Part shown: positions 45,298 to 53,638 of the stretch, piece by piece
Numbering within the stretch: position 1 is the stretch's first letter
Layout: every line of letters starts with the position of its first letter
Origin: an uncultured Prevotellaceae bacterium
GTDB lineage: Bacteria > Bacteroidota > Bacteroidia > Bacteroidales > Bacteroidaceae
Assembly: GCA_902800595.1 (NCBI GenBank)
Contig: CADCFA010000014.1
Coordinates: 1-55,738 of the forward strand
Length of the DNA: 55,738 nucleotides
Reading direction: 5' to 3'
Notes under the pieces: model-generated
The model's input: only the letters and a program-made list of their open reading frames with translations
Databases searched by the model: none
Told to the model about the DNA's origin: nothing
Program-made: the position numbers and the translations under genes

Positions 45298-46356
45298 TCA
45301 ATCGTACATTTGTAATTCTGGAATAACTAAATCTTCTGTCTCAAAGCAAAGACTGCCCCAAGAAAGACCTACACCAAATGAACATCCTACATTTGTATAC
45401 TTGCCATGACGCAAATGTTCTGCACAACCGATGACCATAGTAAATGGAATACTGCAAGCTCCCGTATTACCAAAATCACGCATCACCACAGGTGCCTTCT
45501 CTGGATCAATCTTCAATTTTTTGATAATCTTCTTCACCATATAGAAGTTGGCTTGATGGAAGAAGAAATAATCTATCTCGTCTTTCTCCTTACCTGCAAA
45601 TCCCAACACAGCATTTGTTGTCTTTGGTGCAGTCTTCAGGGCAAATGAGAATACCTCCATACCCTTCATAAAGGTATGCAGGCGATTCCTCTTCACGTTC
45701 TTTTCATACTCCACCAATTTTAGGCTATCTTCTGTCACTGGACTTCTTCGGCCTCCATCAGGAACGATGATTGCATCATAATCCTTTCCGATAGTCCCTA
45801 AGTCGCAATAGATAGGAGCCGCAGTAGGATCATATTCAAAAGCAGTAGCCGTACCAACATCACTGAACAAAGGATACCCCGTCTTGTCATAGTAGCAAGC
45901 CTCTGCAGATCCTTGAATACCATTGAGTACCAGTGCACGCTTGATAAATCCTGTCTGAAGCAGCGAGCAGGCATTGGTCATAGCGTATGTCCAGCCCGTA
46001 CATCCTAAAGTCATATCAAACGACATGCAAGATTCAGGTAAATCCAGTTTACCCTGTAATACGCAGGCAGTATCTGGCTGGATATAGTCCTTGGAAGGGG
46101 AACCAAATATGAGCAGATCTATGGATTCACGCTCCCATCCTAGTTCCTCCAGCAGTTTTTCAGCAGCTCGTTGCGCAAAGTCAGCACATGTCTGTCCTTC
46201 TTTGGCCACATGACGACGTTCAACGCCAATACTTGGTATGATATTCTCAAATTCGTTTTCATCAAAGTAAGGATACTCACTATTCTCCTCCACTTTTGAC
46301 GGTGCGCAAGCCGCCAATCCCTTTATTCTTACGTTGTTTATCTTTATCTGTGCCAT
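45298..46356 (-). CDS. Ketoacyl-ACP synthase III-like enzyme (copy 1)
   Basis: A 352-aa KASIII/FabH-family protein with a complete Cys-His-Asn triad: DMTLGCTGWTYAMT near residue 112, YFFFHQANFYMVKKI near 265 and MRDFGNTGACSIPF near 295. The active-site setting (LGCTGW rather than AACAGF) marks it as not the housekeeping FabH. KASIII relatives either condense acyl-CoA with malonyl-ACP or act as acyltransferases. It sits one base from the ligase gene. About 35% alike by eye to the second copy at 47147. Confidence 0.88.
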   Translation of the reverse strand: MAQIKINNVRIKGLAACAPSKVEENSEYPYFDENEFENIIPSIGVERRHVAKEGQTCADFAQRAAEKLLEELGWERESIDLLIFGSPSKDYIQPDTACVLQGKLDLPESCMSFDMTLGCTGWTYAMTNACSLLQTGFIKRALVLNGIQGSAEACYYDKTGYPLFSDVGTATAFEYDPTAAPIYCDLGTIGKDYDAIIVPDGGRRSPVTEDSLKLVEYEKNVKRNRLHTFMKGMEVFSFALKTAPKTTNAVLGFAGKEKDEIDYFFFHQANFYMVKKIIKKLKIDPEKAPVVMRDFGNTGACSIPFTMVIGCAEHLRHGKYTNVGCSFGVGLSWGSLCFETEDLVIPELQMYD

Positions 46357-46378
46357 ACATTATAGTATAAACTTCTTA

Positions 46379-47137
46379 TTAACCAATATGGACGGTTGAA
46401 AAACCTCCATCTACTACCATATTTGTTCCTGTTATCCATCTTGCTGCGTCTGACAACAAATAAATCATTGCCCATGCAACATCTTCTGGCTCACCGAACT
46501 TCCTCAGCGGGTACTCTTTTTCCATCTCTTTCAGATGCTCTTCATTCTCAGTATCTCCATCATGTACAAGCGGCGTATTAATCATGGCGGGGCATACTGC
46601 ATTAACTCGGATATTCTGAGGTCCAAGTTCCAATGCCGCATTCAGAACAAACGAACTGATGGCACCTTTGCAGGCTACATACATGGAATTACCATTAGTA
46701 ACACCGCCAAGAGCCGCCATAGAGCTTGTAAAGACTACTGACCCGCCTTTATTGATTTTCTTCTTTTTAATCATTTTCTGAAGAAGAATAATTGGTGCTA
46801 TCGTATCTGCCTTTAAAAGAGTTGTGAAGTCTGTCTCATTGATGAATTTCAATGGTTTAACAATTCCAATGCCTGCATTATTTACAAGACCATCAATACT
46901 ATGAATTTCCGCAATCATTTTATCAACACTTTCCATATCTGTAAGATCACAGACTATGTACGAATGATTACCAGATTCCATCAAGCCTCGTGTTTCCTGC
47001 AAACGCTGTTCATTACGGGCAACTGCAATCACAGTCGCGCCCATCTTTGAACACTCCACAGCAGCCGCTCTTCCAATCCCTGAAGATGCTCCTGTCACTA
47101 AAATTGTTTTCCCTACTAGGGAATATGGATTATACAT
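46379..47137 (-). CDS. Short-chain dehydrogenase/reductase (FabG-like)
   Basis: A 252-aa classical SDR. Cofactor motif LVTGASSGIGRAAAVE near residue 14, NNAGIGIV near 88, catalytic Ser in FTSSMAALGG near 140, YVACKGA (YxxxK) near 155, RVNAVCPAMINTPL near 180. Flanked by the two KASIII-like genes, it is well placed to reduce a 3-ketoacyl thioester to a 3-hydroxyacyl form. That would give a hydroxyacyl group, as in the dihydroxyhexanoyl substituent reported for Flavobacterium psychrophilum O-antigen. Confidence 0.9.
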   Translation of the reverse strand: MYNPYSLVGKTILVTGASSGIGRAAAVECSKMGATVIAVARNEQRLQETRGLMESGNHSYIVCDLTDMESVDKMIAEIHSIDGLVNNAGIGIVKPLKFINETDFTTLLKADTIAPIILLQKMIKKKKINKGGSVVFTSSMAALGGVTNGNSMYVACKGAISSFVLNAALELGPQNIRVNAVCPAMINTPLVHDGDTENEEHLKEMEKEYPLRKFGEPEDVAWAMIYLLSDAARWITGTNMVVDGGFSTVHIG

Positions 47138-47146
47138 GATTCTATT

Positions 47147-48208
47147 TTAATAAATTATCACATCAGGGCATACAATGTTGTCTGTACAAAAATATACAGA
47201 ACCCCATGATAGTCCGACACCAAATGCACAAGCAATGCTTTTTATTATTCCTGTAGAATAATCATTATGACATTCCGAGCATATAGTCAGTGGAATTGAT
47301 GCGCTTGTTGTATTGCCGTAATTCCTTAAACTTGTAGGTGTCTTTGCCTTATCAACTTTCAATTTCTTAGCTATTTTGTCAACCATCATCAAATTTGCCT
47401 GGTGAATAACCAGCTTATTGATGTCTTCCAAGTTAACATTAGCATATTCGCATAGTTTCTTGATACTCTTAGGGGGAACAGTGATTCCAAATGAGAATAC
47501 ACTAAGACCATCCATTGTATCAGCATTGCCACTAACTTCCAGCTCACCCGAACGCATTTTCAATTCATCGGCCCAAGACTCAGCTGTATGAGGATTCTTA
47601 GCACCTCCATATTGACGTACTAGTGACCACCCATCAGTGCTTTTCGTTCCAATATGGAAATAAAGAGGTGTAGCCTTCTCGTCATATTCCAAAGCAACTG
47701 CTGTACCACAATCACCGAAGAGAGGCTTGCTCTCTCTATCTTTTGCATAGTTCCATGCAGTGCTTATATCACCATCAAACATAATAACACGTTTGAGGTC
47801 TCCACGACTCATCATGGAGGTAATTGCACTTAGAGCAACTACCCACCCTGGGCATCCATGGAAAATATCAAGCACAAGACATTCTTGGCTCAATCCCATT
47901 TTCTCATGAATAACGAAGCCTGTCGGGTGATTAATATAGTCAGGCATTTGGGTAACATAGCCAATGGCATCTATGGTGTCTTTTTCCCAACCAAGATCGG
48001 CAATGAGTTTTTCTCCTGCTTTCAAACAAAGATCTGATGCGGTTATTCCGTCTGTCACGACATGACGACGTTCAATGCCTGTAGTCTCTATAACTTTCTC
48101 AGCTTCTTCCGGGGTGTAAAAAGGAATATCCCTGTTTTCCTCCACTTTAGGAGGAACACAGGCAGATATTCCCTTTATCGACACATTGGGTATAGTCAGA
48201 AAAGCCAT
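47147..48208 (-). CDS. Ketoacyl-ACP synthase III-like enzyme (copy 2)
   Basis: A 353-aa KASIII-family protein with Cys in LDIFHGCPGWVVALS near residue 112, His in LVIHQANLMMVDKI near 262 and Asn in LRNYGNTTSASIPL near 300. The N-terminus (SIKGISACVPPKVEENRDIP) parallels copy 1 (RIKGLAACAPSKVEENSEYP), showing that the two arose from one ancestor. It lies three bases from an ACP gene, forming an ACP/ketosynthase pair. Either it extends the chain or transfers the acyl group. Confidence 0.88.
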   Translation of the reverse strand: MAFLTIPNVSIKGISACVPPKVEENRDIPFYTPEEAEKVIETTGIERRHVVTDGITASDLCLKAGEKLIADLGWEKDTIDAIGYVTQMPDYINHPTGFVIHEKMGLSQECLVLDIFHGCPGWVVALSAITSMMSRGDLKRVIMFDGDISTAWNYAKDRESKPLFGDCGTAVALEYDEKATPLYFHIGTKSTDGWSLVRQYGGAKNPHTAESWADELKMRSGELEVSGNADTMDGLSVFSFGITVPPKSIKKLCEYANVNLEDINKLVIHQANLMMVDKIAKKLKVDKAKTPTSLRNYGNTTSASIPLTICSECHNDYSTGIIKSIACAFGVGLSWGSVYFCTDNIVCPDVIIY

Positions 48209-48211
48209 ATT

Positions 48212-48442
48212 TTAAGCTTTTGCTTTTACAGCGTTAAACAAATCCTCAACAGTGTTAGAGTTACGAATCTCGTCCCCCTTAATAGTAACATCGTACTCCT
48301 CGTCAACCATGGCAATCACACTCAGAGCAACGAGTGATGACCACTCGTCCAAATCTTTAAAAACTGTAGCTGCATTGATTTCAGATGCATCGGTGTCATC
48401 AAACTGATCTGCGAAATTCTCAATAAAATCCTTCAATACCAT
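48212..48442 (-). CDS. Acyl carrier protein (copy 1 in transcription order)
   Basis: A 76-aa acidic protein. The phosphopantetheine site is DLDEWSSLVALSVIAM (first or second Ser near residue 36), with the EWSS variant of the usual DSL motif. VFKDLDEW precedes and DEEYDVTIKGDEI follows as helix III. It starts 20 bases after the NeuD-like gene and is 3 bases from the KASIII copy 2 gene, which suggests joint function. Confidence 0.82.
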   Translation of the reverse strand: MVLKDFIENFADQFDDTDASEINAATVFKDLDEWSSLVALSVIAMVDEEYDVTIKGDEIRNSNTVEDLFNAVKAKA

Positions 48443-48462
48443 AATCCTTAAATTTTGTTTAA

Positions 48463-49104
48463 TTAATATTTTAATTTAATAGCCGGGTTACCAAAAACGC
48501 TATCTCCATCTTTTACATTTCGCATTACTACACTTGCTGCACCTACAACGACATTATCTCCGATTTTCTTATGAGGGATAATCATTGATTTGGGATTCAT
48601 TTCACTACATTCTCCTACCTCTGAATAACCACCCATAAAAGCAGCATTAAGTAATGTTCCATAGTCTTTGACCACTGCATCATGTCCAATAACAGAAAAT
48701 GCATGCATTATCACATGTTTACCGAGTATTACATTATCTGACACAATAGTCCATCCACCTATAAACGAGCCCTCTCCAATTGAAGCAGTTTCCAGGACCT
48801 CAGCATTAGGTGAGATGTAAGTATAAAAATGCCCACCTTTTGCTTCTACAATTTCTGCATAATGTTTTCGCCAATGAGGATCACCCATTGCTACAAAGAA
48901 GATATCATCTGGTTGAATAATATAATCTTCTGGTGAACAAATAATAGGAGGGAAGTTACCTCGTAAACCATCAAAAGCATCAGTTTTACTATCTAAAAAA
49001 CCTTTGACATTCAAATTGCCTTCTTGCACTTCTTTTGTTTTCCTAACAGCTTGATACACTTCTCGCCCCCAACCACGAGCTCCTATTATTATTAAATGTT
49101 TCAT
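48463..49104 (-). CDS. NeuD-like sugar O/N-acyltransferase (left-handed beta helix)
   Basis: A 213-aa protein with a PglD/NeuD N-terminal domain (KHLIIIGARGWGREVYQAV) and hexapeptide repeats (from about 95; GEGSFIGGWTIVSDN, VILGKHVIMHAFSVIGHDAV). The catalytic His is probable in IGHDAVVKDY near 140. Relatives N- or O-acylate amino sugars or sialic acid with acetyl-CoA; here the adjacent ACP system makes another acyl donor possible. Two bases separate it from the aminotransferase, whose product it could modify. Confidence 0.85.
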   Translation of the reverse strand: MKHLIIIGARGWGREVYQAVRKTKEVQEGNLNVKGFLDSKTDAFDGLRGNFPPIICSPEDYIIQPDDIFFVAMGDPHWRKHYAEIVEAKGGHFYTYISPNAEVLETASIGEGSFIGGWTIVSDNVILGKHVIMHAFSVIGHDAVVKDYGTLLNAAFMGGYSEVGECSEMNPKSMIIPHKKIGDNVVVGAASVVMRNVKDGDSVFGNPAIKLKY

Positions 49105-49106
49105 AT

Positions 49107-50192
49107 CTACTTAATAGTGTGCAAAACTAATTCCGCTATCTCCATAACATCACCCATTGTCATTCTCACATGCAACGGCAAGCAAAGAATCCTACTTGCA
49201 ATATCCTCAGACATAGGCATCGGTACATAAGGAAGCAACTTCGTGAAGGTATTCACGCTCGGATAGAAATACCTACGTGGAAAGATATTCTCTGCATTAA
49301 GTGTTGCAACGACCTTCAAAGCCGTTTTTTCATCCTTGAAGATAACTGGGAAATAGCTATAGTTACTACCTGTCGTTATCTTTTGGAAACGAATCTCGGG
49401 GTTCTGGCTGAGTATCTCCTTATATCGTGTATACTTCTCCTTGCGGTCTGCCAGTGCTTTGTCCAAATACCTTAAGTTAGCAATACCAATAGCAGCATGT
49501 GCTTCTGTCATCTTGCCATTGAATCCATCCTCCACAATGTCTGCATGGTTCTGAAAGCCAAAGAAACGGATACGACGAAGTTTCTCGTCAATCTCCTTGT
49601 TTAAGGTAAATACACCACCTCCCTCAGCAGTATTAAGCATCTTGGTAGCATGGAAACTGGTTACAGATATAGTACCCTGTTTAAATACGCTTTCGCCTTT
49701 ATAGGTGGCACCTACAGAATGGCAGGCATCATAGACGACAGGGATGTTATGCGCCTCAGCGACTGCATCAATGGCCTCAAAGTCGCAATTGTTACCAAAA
49801 ACGTGAACAGGCATAATGGCCACAGTGTGGCAGGTTATCTTCTCTTCAATCTTAGAAGCATCCATGTTCAAAGTCTCAGGGGCAATATCAACAAATACAG
49901 GGGTGCAGTGTTCCCATATAATAGAACTTATAGTGGCAATGAAGGTAAATGGTGAAGTAATAATCTCGCCCTGCTTGCCAATAGCCTTGATAGCCATCTG
50001 GAGTGCAAGCGTACCGTTACAGCAACTCACCATCTGAGGCACTTTCAGGTAGTCACATACTTCTTTTTCAAAACGTTGTACTAGCGGACCATTATGCGTC
50101 ATGATACCGCTTTCCCAAATACCCTGCATCAGCTCGTTGACTTCCTCAAGTGGTGCCAACGTAGGCATCGTAACATAAATTGGTTTTCTCAT
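49107..50192 (-). CDS. DegT/DnrJ/EryC1/StrS sugar aminotransferase
   Basis: PLP-dependent sugar aminotransferase (361 aa). The PLP-lysine motif is TSFHATKMLNTAEGG near residue 180; the PLP-phosphate and aspartate region VVYDACHSVGATYKG is near 155, and SCCNGTLALQMA near 55. It converts a keto group of an NDP-sugar to an amine using glutamate. It follows the 2,3-dehydratase and Gfo/Idh reductase in the same operon, as in 2,6-dideoxy amino-sugar pathways. Whether C3 or C4 is aminated cannot be told. Confidence 0.9.
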   Translation of the reverse strand: MRKPIYVTMPTLAPLEEVNELMQGIWESGIMTHNGPLVQRFEKEVCDYLKVPQMVSCCNGTLALQMAIKAIGKQGEIITSPFTFIATISSIIWEHCTPVFVDIAPETLNMDASKIEEKITCHTVAIMPVHVFGNNCDFEAIDAVAEAHNIPVVYDACHSVGATYKGESVFKQGTISVTSFHATKMLNTAEGGGVFTLNKEIDEKLRRIRFFGFQNHADIVEDGFNGKMTEAHAAIGIANLRYLDKALADRKEKYTRYKEILSQNPEIRFQKITTGSNYSYFPVIFKDEKTALKVVATLNAENIFPRRYFYPSVNTFTKLLPYVPMPMSEDIASRILCLPLHVRMTMGDVMEIAELVLHTIK

Positions 50193-50198
50193 ATTTCG

Positions 50199-51221
50199 CT
50201 ATGCTTTATTTACATCAATATTTGCCAACTGTTCAAACTGTTCGACCAGTTGAGCCTGGCGCAACAACGTTTCATAATTAGTTATACGAGTATTTGTATA
50301 TTCAATACACTTGCAGAAATGCAAAATAGATTTTTTAAAGGCATCGTCTGCAGGAAGAGTGCGCTTCTCTTCCTCATTTCCTTTGCGGATGACAACCTCG
50401 GGAGCAAAACCTGCTGGTGCAGTAAGAATGCGGTTGGTATAAAGTGTTCCTTTGCTGCACCACACTTCTAACTCGCACTTGTAGTTGTGGTCCATACCAA
50501 AAGCCAATTGAGCAGTAATTCCTTTGTCATTTACCAAAGCTGCACTTCCATACATATCTACGCCAAAGCCGTCAATATCGTTGCTCTGTGCATATTTCAT
50601 CTTTGCTGTAGGTCCTAAGAGCATAGAGGCATATTTAAAGGTGTAGCCACCACAATCAAGCAATGCGCCACCGCCTAAAGATTTGTTGTATCGAAAATCA
50701 TTCTGCGCCCTCATTGGGAAACCAAAAGAGATTCTGTACAAACGTACATCGCCTATCTCTCCAGATCTTATAATATCATTAACAGCCTTCAACTGGTCAT
50801 GGAATGCGAACATATAATTCTCGTGCACCGCTAGGTTTTTACTATCAGCTTCCTGCAGCAGTTCCTGTGTATTGGCAAATGTCGTGGTGCAAGGCTTTTC
50901 TACAAAAATATGCTTTCTTGCATTGAGTGCCACCTTGGCCCACTGATAATGTAGGCCTGGAGGTAGAGGCAGGTAGACAGCATCAATATCACCCGATTCT
51001 ATCAGATTTCTATATCCTTCATATATCTTACCACCATAGCTATCTGTGAAAGCTTGGGCTTTGACTCTTTCTTTTGCCAATATCTCATCTGTAGCGCCAT
51101 CGAACTCATCTTTGTTAGCAACAGCCACGCCAGCATATTCGAAACATTCAGCCTCTTTCAAAGCAGGGAGAAACCTACGGAAGGCTATTTCGGATGGACA
51201 TATTATTCCTATTCTTTTCAT
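50199..51221 (-). CDS. Gfo/Idh/MocA sugar 3-ketoreductase, probable
   Basis: A 340-aa oxidoreductase with an N-terminal Rossmann fold (RIGIICPSEIAFRRFLPALK), AVYLPLPPGLHYQWAKVAL near residue 80 and the catalytic lysine in HIFVEKPCTTTF near 105. GGALLDCGGYTFKYASMLLG near 190 is the second-domain motif. Its start codon overlaps the 2,3-dehydratase stop by one base (TAATG). This pairing is the same as OleV/OleW and KijD10-type pairs, in which the Gfo/Idh enzyme reduces the 3-keto group left by the dehydratase. The role is inferred from family and coupling. Confidence 0.84.
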   Translation of the reverse strand: MKRIGIICPSEIAFRRFLPALKEAECFEYAGVAVANKDEFDGATDEILAKERVKAQAFTDSYGGKIYEGYRNLIESGDIDAVYLPLPPGLHYQWAKVALNARKHIFVEKPCTTTFANTQELLQEADSKNLAVHENYMFAFHDQLKAVNDIIRSGEIGDVRLYRISFGFPMRAQNDFRYNKSLGGGALLDCGGYTFKYASMLLGPTAKMKYAQSNDIDGFGVDMYGSAALVNDKGITAQLAFGMDHNYKCELEVWCSKGTLYTNRILTAPAGFAPEVVIRKGNEEEKRTLPADDAFKKSILHFCKCIEYTNTRITNYETLLRQAQLVEQFEQLANIDVNKA

Positions 51222-52597
51222 TACTTGCTATATTTTAAGGCAGACAGGATGCTACGCGCCTGAATATTCAGGTAATTGTTAAACTTCAGGAAGTGGTTAA
51301 TCTGATGGAGCGTCATCCATGTATAGTGCTCAGGCAGTTCCTGCGGCAAGTCCTTACTTGCCTCTACTATCATATTGCGGTTCTGCTCACGGAAGAAACG
51401 TCCACCTTCTTCACTCTGCAAAACATCATAGAGAATCTGTTCTTTCTTGGCATTTATTACATAATCATAAAATGCAGGTCGAATATCTGGGTTCTCTGGT
51501 ATTCTTCCTGTCAAGCATTGTACTGTAGGAGCCAACTCCATCACGTCATAATTCCCACACTCTAACTTTGCCTGAACTAAGAAGTGATAGATACCACCAA
51601 TCTTACGAACAATAAAAGCACAAAGACCTTGCTGCAGTGGTTGTACTAGTGGTTGGCACCAACTAGTTACCTCGCGATTTGAGATACTAACCTTGACACC
51701 TATAACTCGGAAATACTTTCCTTCATCATTCGTAATCTCTGTCTCCGAACGATGCCATCCCTCTAGTTTGTCAATAGGTTTGTTGCTTACGAACAAATCA
51801 TATCGAGACTTTAAGCCTGAGAGCCAGGACAAAATTTGAGGCATAGTATGAATACCCTCTTGCATACGAGCAGATTTCAACATATCACGGCCAAAGTCAG
51901 AAAGGTTCGACAAGTTGGTTAGTGGTGTGATATAGTCAATATATTCGATACCAGACAAAACAGTGCGGGTATCCATATTCACCATATTGTCGGTATGCAT
52001 AAACTCCTTAATCTGACCAAGAGTCATCCAACGGAAATCGGGTAATACCTTAATCTCTTCATCCACCTTAATGATGATATTGCGGTTACGCTTGCGAAGG
52101 AAACGAGCACCTTGTTCTGATTGAAGCTGATCAAGAAGTACATTTTCCGGCTTGACATTTACAAAGTAATCCAGGTAAGCAGGTTTCTTTCCCTTATGCA
52201 CCTGAGAGTAGTTGCTCTTAGTGGCTTGCAAGGTCGGACTAATCTGAACACAGTTCACATTGCCAGGTTCTATCTTGGCTTGCATCAGGAAATAAAGGGT
52301 GCCGTTAATCTCCTTAGTTAATATACCCAAATAGCCAATCTCTGGCTGATTGATGATGGGCTGGTCCCAACTGTGATTAGTGCCATAATCTGTTTCAACA
52401 TGGATGCCTTGAATCGTAAAAAAACGTCCTGAATTGTGTCTGAGACTTCCATCCTCATCCACGTACCACCCCTTCATTTCTGAAAACGGAATCAACTGTA
52501 CTTCCACCTGCACCTCTCGGTTGCGCAGGGCTATCCACTCGCGCAGCGACTCGGTACTGTTGATAAGATTATCTGTTGTTAATAGGGAATGTATCAT
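51221..52597 (-). CDS. NDP-hexose 2,3-dehydratase family protein
   Basis: A 458-aa protein built of two homologous halves: the first contains LLDQLQSEQGARFLRKRNRN and the second ILYDVLQSEEGGRFFREQNR, and each half has a GYLGILTKEINGTLYFLMQA or LCAFIVRKIGGIYHFLVQA type segment. This tandem plan and length match the TylX3/OleV family, which removes the 2-hydroxyl from NDP-4-keto-6-deoxyhexose on the way to 2,6-dideoxy sugars. It is transcribed before, and overlaps, the Gfo/Idh gene. The NDP-4-keto-6-deoxyhexose source (RmlA/B-type genes) is not in the window. Confidence 0.88.
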   Translation of the reverse strand: MIHSLLTTDNLINSTESLREWIALRNREVQVEVQLIPFSEMKGWYVDEDGSLRHNSGRFFTIQGIHVETDYGTNHSWDQPIINQPEIGYLGILTKEINGTLYFLMQAKIEPGNVNCVQISPTLQATKSNYSQVHKGKKPAYLDYFVNVKPENVLLDQLQSEQGARFLRKRNRNIIIKVDEEIKVLPDFRWMTLGQIKEFMHTDNMVNMDTRTVLSGIEYIDYITPLTNLSNLSDFGRDMLKSARMQEGIHTMPQILSWLSGLKSRYDLFVSNKPIDKLEGWHRSETEITNDEGKYFRVIGVKVSISNREVTSWCQPLVQPLQQGLCAFIVRKIGGIYHFLVQAKLECGNYDVMELAPTVQCLTGRIPENPDIRPAFYDYVINAKKEQILYDVLQSEEGGRFFREQNRNMIVEASKDLPQELPEHYTWMTLHQINHFLKFNNYLNIQARSILSALKYSK

Positions 52598-52608
52598 ATA
52601 TACTATCG

Positions 52609-53610
52609 TTAGATCTTATACAATAATTTAAAAAAACGCTTATACACATATCGTTTACTCCTTAACAACCATAGCTGCCACTTATACCCTTTACTTTCCG
52701 TTAATGGTGAAATATTATAATTCATGAAATCATTATGCAAATTGCTCTGGGCGAGATTTATGACAAATGGGATGGAGTTCTCTTTTTCCATCAAAGTTTT
52801 TCTTAAACCCTCCAATGAAACTTTATTGGCTTTGTACACCATATCTGGATTATCAATAATTCTATCTATTATTGCCTTAAGAGATTTATAGTCATCTATA
52901 TTGAACTTAAAATAACCGTCTTCCCCAAAAAAATCATTGATATTTGTACATCCACAATAAATAGGAACACATTGAGCCAAGATGGGATCAGCAAACTTTT
53001 CCGTCCAATAATACGGTATGGTACTATTTTCAATACAAATATGAAAACGATATGGAAGCAATGCATCCGCTTTGCAATCCACGAAATGGAAGCCCTTGCC
53101 ATATACATCAATCACACCTGGGTAATCCTTTTGAAGACGTTCAATGACAGCCATCCTACGGTTGTGACCGGGCATCATCCTCTGATTGGACGAAATAATA
53201 GATATTAACTTTGTCTTCTTAGGCTCTAACGAGGCTAGTTCTTTGAATGAATACCTTTCTTTATTAGTACTAAAGTTTAATCCCATCATCCATGTAACAA
53301 AACCATGATAAAGTAAACGATTTCTATGCCTGATTTTAGGATTTGAGACTACAATCTTATCAAACTGATCCGTAAATGAACGCGGACATGGTTGCATCAT
53401 TGGGGGTTCTGTACACAAATAGATCACATTACCAGCCCGACACTGAAAGTTAAATTTCTTAGGAAGGTTCTGCTGGACTACAACACAGTCCCAAGGTTTG
53501 TCCTCTTCACTATTAAAACAAATATCATATTCCGACTCTGGGAATCTCGTTTTATCCCAATTAGCAAAATCTGGAGTGCGGTCTTTGCAAATAAAGTTAA
53601 TATGTACCAT
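52609..53610 (-). CDS. Family 10 (alpha-1,3/1,4) fucosyltransferase
   Basis: A 333-aa GT10 enzyme. The conserved donor motif reads FHICIENSTIPYYWTEKFAD near residue 190, closely matching F-x-L-x-FENS-x-x-x-Y-x-TEK. QCVPIYCGCTNIND follows, and the N-terminal part is Rossmann-like. A short basic tail (LRSKRYVYKRFFKLLYKI) may bind membrane, as in Helicobacter FucTs. GDP-fucose would come from the partial fcl gene at the right edge. Product could be a Lewis-like fucosylated branch. Confidence 0.87.
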   Translation of the reverse strand: MVHINFICKDRTPDFANWDKTRFPESEYDICFNSEEDKPWDCVVVQQNLPKKFNFQCRAGNVIYLCTEPPMMQPCPRSFTDQFDKIVVSNPKIRHRNRLLYHGFVTWMMGLNFSTNKERYSFKELASLEPKKTKLISIISSNQRMMPGHNRRMAVIERLQKDYPGVIDVYGKGFHFVDCKADALLPYRFHICIENSTIPYYWTEKFADPILAQCVPIYCGCTNINDFFGEDGYFKFNIDDYKSLKAIIDRIIDNPDMVYKANKVSLEGLRKTLMEKENSIPFVINLAQSNLHNDFMNYNISPLTESKGYKWQLWLLRSKRYVYKRFFKLLYKI

Positions 53611-53638
53611 CGGTGTATTATGTTTGAAATCTGTGTAA

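Noticed and set aside
40308-50192. AHBA-type (rifamycin-like) aromatic pathway: DAHP synthase + Gfo/Idh + DegT aminotransferase
   Set aside because: The DAHP synthase is of the AroF/G/H class rather than the plant-like aminoDAHP class, and no kinase, phosphatase or dehydroquinate synthase is present; the DegT and Gfo/Idh are better explained by the 2,3-dehydratase pairing.
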